Positions 8,270-17,171 of a DNA stretch of 59,974 nucleotides are shown here, piece after piece; within the stretch, counting starts at the first letter, position 1; each line of letters opens with the position of its first letter. Origin of the DNA: an uncultured bacterium (GTDB lineage: Bacteria > Bacillota > Clostridia > Lachnospirales > Lachnospiraceae); contig CAJMSZ010000010.1 of NCBI GenBank assembly GCA_905216215.1, positions 1-59,974 of the forward strand. The letters are read 5' to 3'. The translations under genes and the position numbers were made by a program. Under the pieces are notes generated by a model. The model had not been told where the DNA came from and ran no database searches. It saw nothing but the letters and a program-made list of their open reading frames with translations.

Positions 8270-9457
8270 CTATAAATACGTTTTCAGGACTTCTACTTTG
8301 TCCAGTTTTTCCCATGGTAAATCAAGATCATTGCGTCCAAAGTGTCCGTAAGCTGCTGTCTGTTTGTAAATCGGTCTTCTCAAATCCAGCATTTTAATGA
8401 TTCCTGCCGGTCTTAAATCAAAGTTTTCTCGAATGATGTCTACCAGCTCATGGTCAGCCAATTTTCCTGTGCCAAAAGTGTCCACCATAATCGATGTAGG
8501 CTGTGCTACACCAATTGCATAAGAAAGCTGAATCTCACATTTCTTTGCAAGTCCTGATGCTACAATATTCTTTGCTACATAACGGGCTGCATATGCTGCA
8601 GAACGGTCTACCTTTGTACAATCCTTTCCGGAGAAAGCTCCACCACCGTGACGAGCCATTCCACCATAAGTATCTACGATAATCTTACGTCCTGTAAGTC
8701 CACTGTCTCCGTGAGGTCCACCAATCACGAAACGTCCTGTAGGATTGATAAAGAATTTTGTATTTTCATCTACCATATGAGCCGGAAGAATCTCATCAAA
8801 GATATATTTTTTTACGTCTTCATGAATCTGTTCCTGTGTCACATCCGGGTCATGCTGTGTAGAAAGAACCACTGCATCCAAACGGGCAGGCACACCATTT
8901 TCATCATATTCTACAGTAACCTGTGTCTTTCCATCTGGGCGAAGGTAGGAAAGTGTTCCGTTCTTTCTTACTTCTGTCAGGCGACGGGAAAGCTTATGTG
9001 CAAGTGCAATCGGATATGGCATATATTCTTCTGTTTCATCAGAAGCGTATCCAAACATCATACCCTGGTCTCCGGCACCAATTGCTTCTAGTTCTTCATC
9101 TGTCATCTTGTTTTCTTTAGCTTCCAATGCCTTATCTACTCCAAGTGCAATGTCTGCTGACTGTTCATCAATAGCAACCATAACACCGCAGGTGTCTGCA
9201 TCAAATCCATACTTTCCTCTTGTATAGCCAATCTCTCTGACTGTATCGCGCACAATTTTCTGAATATCTACATATCCCTTTGTTGTGATTTCTCCCATTA
9301 CAAATACAAGTCCCGTAGTTGTTGCTGTCTCACATGCTACACGACTCATCGGGTCCTGTTCCATAAGTGCATCCAGAATTGCATCTGAAATCTGGTCGCA
9401 CATCTTATCCGGATGTCCTTCAGTTACTGATTCTGATGTAAATAATAATCTCTCCAT
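8270..9457 (-). CDS. metK: S-adenosylmethionine synthetase
   Basis: Makes SAM from methionine and ATP. The 395-residue length is normal. The N-terminal SESVTEGHPDKMCDQISDA segment (with the ATP-binding HPDK), the GAGDQGMMFGYA hexapeptide region and the glycine-rich GGGAFSGKDCTKVDRSAAY phosphate loop are intact. The ATG at 9457 has AGAAAGGAAAAAAC upstream. It is monocistronic: a SAM riboswitch lies in front and a terminator behind, so its own product probably feeds back on its transcription. Confidence 0.98.
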   Translation of the reverse strand: MERLLFTSESVTEGHPDKMCDQISDAILDALMEQDPMSRVACETATTTGLVFVMGEITTKGYVDIQKIVRDTVREIGYTRGKYGFDADTCGVMVAIDEQSADIALGVDKALEAKENKMTDEELEAIGAGDQGMMFGYASDETEEYMPYPIALAHKLSRRLTEVRKNGTLSYLRPDGKTQVTVEYDENGVPARLDAVVLSTQHDPDVTQEQIHEDVKKYIFDEILPAHMVDENTKFFINPTGRFVIGGPHGDSGLTGRKIIVDTYGGMARHGGGAFSGKDCTKVDRSAAYAARYVAKNIVASGLAKKCEIQLSYAIGVAQPTSIMVDTFGTGKLADHELVDIIRENFDLRPAGIIKMLDLRRPIYKQTAAYGHFGRNDLDLPWEKLDKVEVLKTYL

Positions 9458-9524
9458 GTTTTTTCCTTTCTGTATTCTTTCTCTGCGGGATTGAGAAGAG
9501 AATAGGAACCTATTTCCTATGAAC

Positions 9525-9553
9525 TAAAAAAGGTCAATCCCAAAGGATTGACC
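9525..9553 (-). terminator. Riboswitch-controlled terminator of metK
   Basis: GGTCAATCC and GGATTGACC form a perfect 9-bp stem with a 4-base loop, followed on the minus strand by seven Ts. It sits between the SAM aptamer and metK and is the expected expression platform, forming when SAM is bound. Confidence 0.9.
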
Positions 9554-9574
9554 TGACATTCTATCTAATCAATC

Positions 9575-9672
9575 CTCTTATTGTTCGATTGCTCGCTCAG
9601 GTTGGCACCTTCCTTTACCGGGGTTGCCGTGGCTTCGCAGGTCCTTTGTACCTCCACCACTCTGAATAAGAG
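9575..9672 (-). ncRNA. SAM-I (S-box) riboswitch
   Basis: The minus strand shows the S-box core in order: CTCTTATTCAGAG at the P1/P2 entry, GGTGGAGGTACAAAGGACC, TGCGAAGCCACGGCAACC, GGTGCCAACCTGAGCGAG and closure with AATAAGAG, which pairs with the opening CTCTTATT. The conserved GAAGCCACGGCAACC element is diagnostic. An intrinsic terminator and then metK follow, so SAM binding should shut off metK. Confidence 0.95.
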
Positions 9673-9701
9673 AAAGTTCATTTTTATTTGTTACGGATGA
9701 T

Positions 9702-9730
9702 ATCATAGCACTTTCTATATATGATGTCAA
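9702..9730 (-). promoter_or_regulatory. Promoter of the metK riboswitch transcript
   Basis: TTGACA (9725-9730) and TATGAT (9702-9707) on the minus strand, 17 bases apart, about 30 bases before the SAM-I aptamer. Together with the riboswitch and terminator it accounts for the gene-free stretch between murA and metK. Confidence 0.8.
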
Positions 9731-9767
9731 CCCATAGATTATCTGCTTATTGATTAGGATTTCTTGA

Positions 9768-11060
9768 TTAACTTACTTTTAATCTGAATTTCTGAATATC
9801 TCTTTCACTGGATACTTTCTCGATCACAGCTCCAAGTCCCTTCAGTTTTTCCTCAAACCGCTCATATCCTCTCTGGATATACACAATATCATCTACCAAT
9901 GTAATTCCTTCTGCAGCAAGCCCTGCAATTACAAGAGCTGCTCCTGCCCGAAGGTCCGGGGCACTTACCTGTGCTCCTGAGAATTTGGCCACACCTTCAA
10001 TCGTAGCTGAATTGCCCTCAATCTTCACATTAGCACCCATTCTTGCAAGTTCATCCAGATATTTGAAACGATTCTCAAAAATACTCTCTGTAATCGTGCT
10101 TGTCCCTTTGCAAAGAGCAAGTGTTACTCCAATCTGTGGCTGCATATCCGTCGGAAAACCAGGATATGGTAATGTCTTTACATGGGTATTGCGTAACGCA
10201 CCTTTTGACACGACGCGAACCGCATCATCAAATTCTTCTACTTCACATCCAATCTCCACCAGTTTGGCAATGGTTGCTTCCAGATGCTTTGGAATTACAT
10301 TCAATACCGTAACGTCTCCTCGTGTTGCAGCTGCTGCAAACATGAAAGTACCCGCTTCAATCTGATCCGGGATAATGGAATAAGTTGTTCCATGAAGTCT
10401 TGATACACCACGAATCTTAATCACATCTGTTCCTGCTCCTCGGATATTCGCTCCCATACTGTTCAGGAAATTGGCAACATCCACAACGTGTGGTTCTTTT
10501 GCCACATTTTCCAGTATGGTCATTCCGTCTGCCATTACAGCTGCCATCATGACGTTAATTGTTGCACCAACACTGACCACATCAAAGTAAATATGCTTTC
10601 CGGTCAGACGCTCTGCATCTGCAATAATCTTACCATGCTCTATGTCTACATAAGCTCCCAGTGCACGGAAACCTTTCAAATGCTGGTCAATTGGACGGCT
10701 TCCGATGTTACATCCTCCCGGAAGTGCCACTTCCGCTCTTTTGTATTTTCCAAGAAGCGCTCCAAGAAGATAGTACGATGCTCTGATTTTCTTGATATAA
10801 TCATATTCAATATCAAAGTTGCCAATTCCTCTGCCATGCACTTTCACTGTATGCCGATCGATTCTCTGCACATCAGCGCCAATCCCTTCAATTGCCTCTA
10901 ACAAAACATTGATATCATTTACATCGGGTAAATTTTCAATTGTAACTGTCTCATCTGACATAATTGATGCTGCAAGAATCGGAAGTGCAGCATTCTTTGC
11001 TCCGCCAATTTCCACTTCTCCAACCAATGGATTTCCACCCTTAATAATATACTGTTCCAT
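9768..11060 (-). CDS. murA: UDP-N-acetylglucosamine 1-carboxyvinyltransferase
   Basis: First committed step of peptidoglycan synthesis: transfers enolpyruvyl from PEP to UDP-GlcNAc. At 430 residues it has the normal two-domain inside-out barrel length. The N-terminal GGNPLVGEVEIGGAKNAALP and the catalytic loop PGGCNIGSRP are intact with C117, so it should be sensitive to fosfomycin, unlike Cys-to-Asp variants. The ATG at 11060 has AGAGGTGTATT upstream. Firmicutes often have two MurA paralogs; which one this is cannot be told here. Confidence 0.96.
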   Translation of the reverse strand: MEQYIIKGGNPLVGEVEIGGAKNAALPILAASIMSDETVTIENLPDVNDINVLLEAIEGIGADVQRIDRHTVKVHGRGIGNFDIEYDYIKKIRASYYLLGALLGKYKRAEVALPGGCNIGSRPIDQHLKGFRALGAYVDIEHGKIIADAERLTGKHIYFDVVSVGATINVMMAAVMADGMTILENVAKEPHVVDVANFLNSMGANIRGAGTDVIKIRGVSRLHGTTYSIIPDQIEAGTFMFAAAATRGDVTVLNVIPKHLEATIAKLVEIGCEVEEFDDAVRVVSKGALRNTHVKTLPYPGFPTDMQPQIGVTLALCKGTSTITESIFENRFKYLDELARMGANVKIEGNSATIEGVAKFSGAQVSAPDLRAGAALVIAGLAAEGITLVDDIVYIQRGYERFEEKLKGLGAVIEKVSSERDIQKFRLKVS

Positions 11061-11214
11061 AATACACCTCTGTTGCCGGTTTCTAATTTATATTATTCTT
11101 CAAAGAAAGAACCTCATACTCACTGTTCTAAATAAGCCTCGGTATTCTGGTTCTGACGATATTTTCAATTTTAAATGAATACTAAGCTTTAAAATACATA
11201 CTAATTCGTGGAAT

Positions 11215-11244
11215 ATTATAACATACAGGTATTGTAATTGTAAA
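11215..11244 (-). promoter_or_regulatory. Promoter of murA
   Basis: TTTACA (11239-11244) and TATAAT (11215-11220) on the minus strand, 18 bases apart. The leader to murA is about 150 bases and I see no recognised motif in it. I also see no clear terminator after the preceding kinase gene. Confidence 0.65.
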
Positions 11245-11306
11245 ACCTTTTCTGCTATTTAGGAAATACTTTGTTAAACATTTGTAAGATTTTGATACAT
11301 TTCACA

Positions 11307-11822
11307 TTAAATTCCTAATATTTCTTGAACTTTTCCAATAGTCCCTTCCAAATCCAATCCTTCTTCGCTTACTGTAATATCCGCATATTTTTCAAATAAG
11401 CTTGTTCTTTCCTCATACAAATCTTTCAGCGACTGTCCTTCCCGCAAGGTAACTCCTCGCTTTTTCGGGTCATCAATACGCTCTGCAATCGTCTGATATG
11501 AGGTCTGTAAATAGATGATAGTTCCTATTTCTTTGTAATGCCGCATAGCCTCTTCACAGTATACAACACTTCCGCCCGGCGAAATCACCGCGTATTCTGC
11601 AACGAGATCACGATTTACTTGATTTTCAATTTCCAGAAAACCATCAATGCCTTTCTCTGCAATAATTTCGCACAGCAGACGTTTTTCCTGTTTCTGAATC
11701 AATAAATCGGTGTCAATAAATTCATATCCCATTCTCTTTGCAATTACAACTCCTACCGTACTTTTCCCTACTGCAGGCATGCCTATAAAAATAATGTTCT
11801 TCATCTGTGCTTTTTCGTTCAT
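11307..11822 (-). CDS. Shikimate kinase-like P-loop kinase
   Basis: A 171-residue P-loop kinase resembling AroK, which phosphorylates shikimate in aromatic amino acid synthesis. The Walker A loop GMPAVGKST (residues 14-22), the FIDTD motif, the SPGGSVVY loop and the lid/adenine region with R139 in YEERTSLFEKYAD are present. However, where AroK has an arginine in the FR..E motif that binds the shikimate carboxylate, this protein has GFLEIE, with L63. The shikimate assignment is therefore uncertain, and a different small substrate is possible. No other aro gene is adjacent. The ATG at 11822 has AAAGGA upstream; the ATG at 11804 is an alternative. Confidence 0.72.
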   Translation of the reverse strand: MNEKAQMKNIIFIGMPAVGKSTVGVVIAKRMGYEFIDTDLLIQKQEKRLLCEIIAEKGIDGFLEIENQVNRDLVAEYAVISPGGSVVYCEEAMRHYKEIGTIIYLQTSYQTIAERIDDPKKRGVTLREGQSLKDLYEERTSLFEKYADITVSEEGLDLEGTIGKVQEILGI

Positions 11823-11837
11823 TTGTATTTTGTTCCT

Positions 11838-12203
11838 TTACCATATGATTCTTTTCTGTCTTCTCCGTCTGTCTGCTCTCCGTCTTAGAACTTCCTGATA
11901 TAAAAGAACCTCCGCTAAATCCCGAATTCTGTCATCATCCCATTTCCCCTGTTCCTGCTTCCTGACCTGTTCCTGAATTCGTCTGCTCATCAAGCGCAGT
12001 TGCAATTTATCCGGATATTCATCATACATCATACTTTCTTCATATTCGAAACGGTCACATTCCTCTTCCACATAGGGTATCATGATTTTTGCCAAATCCG
12101 GATACATACTTCTTACATATTCATAATCTCTTCTGTCAAGTCTTTCTTCACCAAACAAATCCTGTGACGGATACATCATATAATAAGGCAGCTTCGTTTC
12201 CAC
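11838..12203 (-). CDS. Conserved hypothetical protein, highly charged
   Basis: A 121-residue protein with no signal peptide or membrane segment. It begins with LPYYMMYPSQDLF, contains RRDYEYVRSMYPD and PYVEEECDRFEYEESMMYDEYPD, and ends in a very basic tail (RRRADRRRRQKR). I recall similar proteins only from Lachnospiraceae, without known function. The start is a GTG at 12203 with AAGGGGTG at 7-base spacing. It precedes the shikimate-kinase-like gene by 15 bases, so the two are probably cotranscribed. The acidic front and basic tail could mean nucleic-acid or ribosome binding, but that is a guess. Confidence 0.75.
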   Translation of the reverse strand: METKLPYYMMYPSQDLFGEERLDRRDYEYVRSMYPDLAKIMIPYVEEECDRFEYEESMMYDEYPDKLQLRLMSRRIQEQVRKQEQGKWDDDRIRDLAEVLLYQEVLRRRADRRRRQKRIIW

Positions 12204-12265
12204 GATTCACACCCCTTGCACTCAATTATGCTTTATTATATGTCAAATTGCAAGAGTTGTGACTT

Positions 12266-12305
12266 AAAAAGGTTCACCAGACCTTTGCGTCGAATGCTTG
12301 GAAAC
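12266..12305 (-). repeat. Intergenic element, copy A
   Basis: This 40-base stretch matches 40793-40832 at 33 of 40 positions without gaps. It includes an AAAGGT/ACCTTT hairpin that would be followed by Ts on the minus strand, then a conserved GCATnCGA-type segment. It lies between the atp operon terminator and the next gene, as copy B lies between the hup terminator and rqcP. Confidence 0.6.
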
Positions 12306-12306
12306 T

Positions 12307-12353
12307 AAAAAAAGACCACTGCCCCGGAAAGTATATCTTCCAAAGCAATGGCC
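12307..12353 (-). terminator. Terminator of the ATP synthase operon
   Basis: The minus strand reads GGCCATTGC...GCAGTGGTC, extended by GGAAG/CTTTCC pairing near the loop, followed by seven Ts. It lies 11 bases after the atpC stop. Confidence 0.85.
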
Positions 12354-12364
12354 TTTAAAATCTT

Positions 12365-12763
12365 TTATTCGATTGTTTCAATACGAGCGACGGCACGTTT
12401 CAGCGAAGCTTCTGCACGTTTCAGGTCAATTCCTTCCTGCTTTGCAGCAAGTCTTTCTTTGGCACGTTCATAAGCAGCTTCTGCACGGTCAAGATCAATA
12501 TCCTCTGGCCACTGAGCATTTTCAGCAAGTACTGTCACTTTTTCTTTTAAGATTTCTATAAAGCCTCCAAGAATAGCAGCTTTCTTCTTCTCACCATCAT
12601 TGTGTATGGTCATAACACACGGCTCCAGAATGGTTGTGAGTGGAATATGCTGTGCATACACACCCATCTGTCCTTCTGTGCTGGTGAACTCCAGGAATTC
12701 TGCTTCTCCCTCATAAAAAGAGGTATCCGGAGTGATAATGCTTAATTTAAATTTTTCTGCCAT
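12365..12763 (-). CDS. atpC: ATP synthase F1 epsilon subunit
   Basis: Part of the central stalk; couples rotation and can inhibit ATP hydrolysis. 132 residues: the N-terminal beta sandwich (residues 1-85, with EAEFLEFTSTEGQMGVYAQH and the LGGFIEI strand) is followed by a two-helix C-terminal domain with AYERAKERL. It is the last gene of the operon, 12 bases after atpD and directly before the terminator. The ATG has AGGAGGGACGTCCT upstream. Confidence 0.96.
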   Translation of the reverse strand: MAEKFKLSIITPDTSFYEGEAEFLEFTSTEGQMGVYAQHIPLTTILEPCVMTIHNDGEKKKAAILGGFIEILKEKVTVLAENAQWPEDIDLDRAEAAYERAKERLAAKQEGIDLKRAEASLKRAVARIETIE

Positions 12764-12775
12764 AGGACGTCCCTC

Positions 12776-14167
12776 CTATTTCACACGGGCGAGCACGTCA
12801 TCAATATTACCTGCATTCAAGAAAAGACCTTCTGGAATATCATCATGTTTTCCTTCAAGAATTTCTTTGAAGCCCTGAATTGTCTCACTAATCGGAACGT
12901 AACGTCCTTCAAGACCTGTAAACTGTGTAGCTACATGGAATGGCTGTGACAGGAATCTCTGAACTTTACGTGCACGTGCAACGACAAGTTTATCTTCTTC
13001 TGAAAGTTCATCCATACCAAGGATAGCAATAATATCCTGTAATTCATTGTATTTCTGAAGAATTTCCTGTACTCCACGAGCAACCTTATAGTGTTCTTCA
13101 CCTACGATATGTGGATCAAGAATACGAGAGGTTGAACCAAGCGGGTCTACTGCAGGGTAGATACCTAATTCTACGATCGCACGAGAAAGAACTGTTGTCG
13201 CATCCAAGTGTGCAAAAGTGGTCGCTGGAGCCGGGTCAGTCAAGTCATCGGCTGGCACGTAAACGGCCTGTACAGATGTGATAGAACCATTCTTTGTAGA
13301 TGTAATACGTTCCTGAAGAGCACCCATTTCTGTCTGCAGTGTAGGCTGATAACCTACGGCTGATGGCATACGTCCAAGAAGGGCGGAAACCTCTGATCCA
13401 GCCTGTGTAAAACGGAAAATGTTGTCGATGAAAAGAAGTACGTCCTTTCCACCTTTGTCACGGAAGTATTCAGCAAGAGTAAGTCCCGTAAGACCAACTC
13501 TCATACGAGCTCCAGGTGGTTCGTTCATCTGACCGAATACCATGGCTGTTTTCTTGATAACTCCTGACTCTGTCATTTCTGTATATAAGTCGTTTCCTTC
13601 ACGAGTACGTTCACCTACACCTGTGAATACAGAATATCCACCATGCTCCGTAGCAATGTTGGTGATAAGCTCCTGAATAAGTACGGTTTTACCTACACCG
13701 GCACCACCGAACAGACCAATCTTACCACCCTTCTGATATGGGCAGAGAAGGTCTACTACTTTGATACCTGTCTCTAACATTTCTGTTTCTGTAGCCTGTT
13801 CTTCAAAGCTTGGTGCTTTTCTATGAATTGGCAAGTATTCAACACCTTCCGGTGCCGGCTTTTCATCGATAGGCTCACCAAGTACGTTGAAGATACGACC
13901 AAGTGTTGCCTCGCCAACTGGAACGGAAATAGATTTTCCAGTTGCAACTGCGTCCATCCCACGAACAAGTCCGTCTGTTGGACCCATGGCGATACATCTT
14001 ACTGTGTCGTCACCCAAATGCTGTGCAACCTCAACTACAAGTTTTTCTCCGGCTTTTGTTGTAATCTCAACGGCTTCGTTGATTTCCGGTAACTTTCCTT
14101 CGGAAAACTTAAGGTCAAGTACGGCACCGATAATCTGGGTGATCTTCCCTATATTCTTATCTGCCAT
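12776..14167 (-). CDS. atpD: ATP synthase F1 beta subunit
   Basis: Catalytic subunit of F1 that makes ATP. At 463 residues it has the usual length. The Walker A loop GGAGVGKTVL, the catalytic glutamate in GVGERTREGNDLY, Walker B in LLFIDNIFRF and the DELSEEDK segment (DELSEED motif), which contacts gamma and epsilon, are all intact. The ATG at 14167 has AAGGAGGAAAAA upstream. It sits between atpG and atpC in the standard order. Confidence 0.98.
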   Translation of the reverse strand: MADKNIGKITQIIGAVLDLKFSEGKLPEINEAVEITTKAGEKLVVEVAQHLGDDTVRCIAMGPTDGLVRGMDAVATGKSISVPVGEATLGRIFNVLGEPIDEKPAPEGVEYLPIHRKAPSFEEQATETEMLETGIKVVDLLCPYQKGGKIGLFGGAGVGKTVLIQELITNIATEHGGYSVFTGVGERTREGNDLYTEMTESGVIKKTAMVFGQMNEPPGARMRVGLTGLTLAEYFRDKGGKDVLLFIDNIFRFTQAGSEVSALLGRMPSAVGYQPTLQTEMGALQERITSTKNGSITSVQAVYVPADDLTDPAPATTFAHLDATTVLSRAIVELGIYPAVDPLGSTSRILDPHIVGEEHYKVARGVQEILQKYNELQDIIAILGMDELSEEDKLVVARARKVQRFLSQPFHVATQFTGLEGRYVPISETIQGFKEILEGKHDDIPEGLFLNAGNIDDVLARVK

Positions 14168-14201
14168 TTTTTCCTCCTTGTTTACTGGAACTTAAAATCA
14201 A

Positions 14202-15077
14202 TTAACCAATTGCTTCTGAACCGGCGATAATTTCTGTAAGTTCCTGAGTAATAGCACCCTGACGTGCTCTGTTATATTTCAATTCCAAATCATTAATAAT
14301 ATCTTCTGCATTGCTTGTTGCAGAATCCATAGCCTGCATACGGGCTCCATTTTCACTTGCAACCGCTTCAACAAAAGCGCCATACAGAATACTGCTCACA
14401 TATTTGGGAACCAGGAGTTTGATTGCCTCTTCTTCGTTTGGTTCGAAGTTCATAGGGGTAAGCTTATCCATATCGGATGCTCCTGTCTCCTCTCCTGCAG
14501 CTGCGTCATCTGCTTCTACCGGAAGCACTTTCATCAGTGTAGGAATGTGGCTTACTGTGTTCTTAAAGAAAGTATAGGCAAGATAGATTTCACCAATTTC
14601 CCCATTGATATAATCCTCAAGGAGTCTGTTGGTGATCACTCTTACGTCTTCATAAGTAGGAGCATCGATTGCTTCGGAATAATTCGCAACGATATCATAT
14701 CCTCTATGTTTTAAGAGTTCGAAACCTTTTCCACCTACTGCATAAATGCGAGTTGTTTCTTTATCAAAATCTCCACCAGTAATTAACTTTACAATATTTG
14801 AATTGTATCCACCTGCGAGACCTCTGTTTGACGTGACAACTACAACCGCTTTTTTATTACAGCCATTAGACTGTACATACGGATGATTCACGTTTCCTGC
14901 TTTTGCAAGCAGTGAAGTCATTGTCTGATACATACAATTAAAATATGCTTTCGAATCCTCGGCGTGGCTTCTTGCTTTCTGTAATTTAGCGGTAGAAACA
15001 AGCTTCATGGCTTTGGTAATCTGCTGCGTGCTCTGAACACTGACTCGACGCCGCTTGATATCTTTCATAGATGCCAT
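14202..15077 (-). CDS. atpG: ATP synthase F1 gamma subunit
   Basis: The rotor shaft inside the alpha-beta hexamer. 291 residues with the two long terminal helices: the N-terminal MKDIKRRRVSVQSTQQITKA and the C-terminal YNRARQGAITQELTEI stretch, both typical. The ATG at 15077 follows AGAGGTGACACATC. The middle contains an acidic segment near residue 200 (ADDAAAGEETG) that looks like a surface loop. Confidence 0.97.
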   Translation of the reverse strand: MASMKDIKRRRVSVQSTQQITKAMKLVSTAKLQKARSHAEDSKAYFNCMYQTMTSLLAKAGNVNHPYVQSNGCNKKAVVVVTSNRGLAGGYNSNIVKLITGGDFDKETTRIYAVGGKGFELLKHRGYDIVANYSEAIDAPTYEDVRVITNRLLEDYINGEIGEIYLAYTFFKNTVSHIPTLMKVLPVEADDAAAGEETGASDMDKLTPMNFEPNEEEAIKLLVPKYVSSILYGAFVEAVASENGARMQAMDSATSNAEDIINDLELKYNRARQGAITQELTEIIAGSEAIG

Positions 15078-15093
15078 GATGTGTCACCTCTTC

Positions 15094-16596
15094 CTAGAAT
15101 TCTTTCTTGTATTCGTCAATTGCTTTCTTGAGCAGTTCTTCATTTGCCTCTGTAAGCACTTTTTCAGTCTTAATGCTTTCCGGGATTTCTGGATATTTTG
15201 TATTGATATAATCAAACAATCCCTGTTCAAAGCGTAAGATATCTTCTGTCGGAATATCAAGAATCAGTTTCTTAACTGCTGCGTAAATGATGATTACCTG
15301 ATATTCAACCGGCATTGGCTGATACTGTGGCTGCTTCAGCATTTCTTTAATTCTTTCACCCTGTGCAAGACGTTCTTTTGTATCTGCATCAAGGTCGGAA
15401 CCAAACTGTGCGAAGGATGCCAGCTCACGATACTGTGCAAGGTCTGTACGAATAGTACCGGCAATCTTCTTCATTGCCTTAATCTGAGCAGAACCACCTA
15501 CACGGGATACAGAAAGACCAGCATTAATAGCTGGACGGAATCCGGCATTGAACATTTCTGTTTCAAGGAAGATCTGTCCATCTGTAATAGAAATTACGTT
15601 TGTTGGAATATACGCAGATACGTCACCTGCCTGTGTCTCAATAATTGGAAGAGCGGTAAGTGAACCACCACCCAGCTTATCTGAAAGACGAGCAGCTCTT
15701 TCCAAAAGTCTTGAATGCAGATAGAATACGTCACCTGGGTAAGCTTCACGTCCTGGTGGACGACGAAGGAGCAAGGAAAGTGTACGGTATGCAGTCGCAT
15801 GTTTGGACAAGTCATCGTATACAACGAGTACGTCTTCCCCGTTTTCCATCCATTCTTCACCAATTGCACATCCTGCATATGGAGAGATGTACTGAAGTGG
15901 TGCAAGTTCTGATGCTGTAGATGCAACAACAGTTGTATAATCCATAGCACCGTATTTTTCAAGGGTCTTAACGATTGATGCTACTGTGGAAGCTTTCTGT
16001 CCGATAGCAACATAAATACATTTTACGCCCTGACCTTTTTGGTTAATGATTGTATCGATGGCAATAGCAGTTTTACCTGTCTGTCTGTCACCGATGATAA
16101 GTTCACGCTGACCACGTCCGATTGGAACCATGGCATCAATAGCTTTAATACCTGTCTGAAGAGGAGTATCTACAGACTTACGGGTAATTACACCAGGAGC
16201 GACACGTTCAATCTGACGGTACTTATCTGCCTGGATAGGTCCCTTTCCATCGATTGGCTGTCCTAATGCATTTACAACACGGCCTAACATGCAGTCACCA
16301 ACTGGTACTTCTACAACTCGTCCAGTTGTCTTAACTGTGTCACCTTCATTAATATTCTTGTGATCACCAAGAAGAACGGCACCTACGTTGTCTTCCTCTA
16401 AGTTAAGAACCATTCCATATACTTCTGAAGGGAACTCCAAAAGTTCTCCCTGCATTGCGTTTTCAAGGCCGTGGACACGTGCAATACCATCTGATACCTG
16501 AATTACAGTACCAACGTCAGATACGTTCAGTTCAGATGAATATCTTTGAATCTGTTCTTTAATCACAGAACTTATTTCTTCTGGTCTTAAATTCAT
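15094..16596 (-). CDS. atpA: ATP synthase F1 alpha subunit
   Basis: Non-catalytic nucleotide-binding partner of beta. 500 residues. The Walker A loop GDRQTGKTAIAIDTI, the VVYDDLSKHA Walker B strand, the arginine-finger segment ISVSRVGGSAQ-type (here LSVSRVGGSAQIKAMK) and the alpha-type C-terminal helical domain are visible. The ATG at 16596 has GAAGGTGGATTCGTTCC upstream. Its position between atpH and atpG is canonical. Confidence 0.98.
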   Translation of the reverse strand: MNLRPEEISSVIKEQIQRYSSELNVSDVGTVIQVSDGIARVHGLENAMQGELLEFPSEVYGMVLNLEEDNVGAVLLGDHKNINEGDTVKTTGRVVEVPVGDCMLGRVVNALGQPIDGKGPIQADKYRQIERVAPGVITRKSVDTPLQTGIKAIDAMVPIGRGQRELIIGDRQTGKTAIAIDTIINQKGQGVKCIYVAIGQKASTVASIVKTLEKYGAMDYTTVVASTASELAPLQYISPYAGCAIGEEWMENGEDVLVVYDDLSKHATAYRTLSLLLRRPPGREAYPGDVFYLHSRLLERAARLSDKLGGGSLTALPIIETQAGDVSAYIPTNVISITDGQIFLETEMFNAGFRPAINAGLSVSRVGGSAQIKAMKKIAGTIRTDLAQYRELASFAQFGSDLDADTKERLAQGERIKEMLKQPQYQPMPVEYQVIIIYAAVKKLILDIPTEDILRFEQGLFDYINTKYPEIPESIKTEKVLTEANEELLKKAIDEYKKEF

Positions 16597-16625
16597 GGAA
16601 CGAATCCACCTTCTTTCTTGTCATT

Positions 16626-17171
16626 TTACACCTGAATTTTTCTCAGGTCTTTCGATAATTCATATAACTTTGTCTTGATACTTGAATCGACTACGCGGTC
16701 ACCAATGCGGATGACAACTCCGCCAATCAGTGATTTGTCAACAGAATAATTCATTTCGAACTGTTCATACTTCGTTGTATCAAGAAGTCGTCTGATAATA
16801 TTTGCTTTCTGATCACCGGTCAATGGCAATGCCGATGCCACATAAGCAATTCCGATTTTCTTTTCTTCTTTTACCAATCCGATTACATAATCGAACACGG
16901 ATTCAATCTGGCTGTAACGCCCTTTTGCAATCATCAGTTTCATCAATTCCACGATCTCATCGGATACACGACCACGGAAGATATTCTCAATGACGCTTTC
17001 TTTTTCTTCACGGATAATCTTCGGATTGTCAAGGAGCTTCTGAAGGTCTTCATTTTCTCCCAAAATCTTGCGAAGTTCACAGATTTCTTCATACATTTCA
17101 TCCATGCGTCCAGCTTCCAAAGCTGCTGCAAACAGGGCATCACCGTAAACCTTTGCTACTAACTTAGCCAT
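16626..17171 (-). CDS. atpH: ATP synthase F1 delta subunit
   Basis: Clamps the peripheral b stalk to the top of F1. 181 residues, mostly helical, opening with YGDALFAAALEAG and closing with the family's GGVVIRIGDRVVDSSIKTKL signature. Its ATG overlaps the end of atpF by 13 bases, consistent with coupled translation. Confidence 0.96.
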   Translation of the reverse strand: MAKLVAKVYGDALFAAALEAGRMDEMYEEICELRKILGENEDLQKLLDNPKIIREEKESVIENIFRGRVSDEIVELMKLMIAKGRYSQIESVFDYVIGLVKEEKKIGIAYVASALPLTGDQKANIIRRLLDTTKYEQFEMNYSVDKSLIGGVVIRIGDRVVDSSIKTKLYELSKDLRKIQV

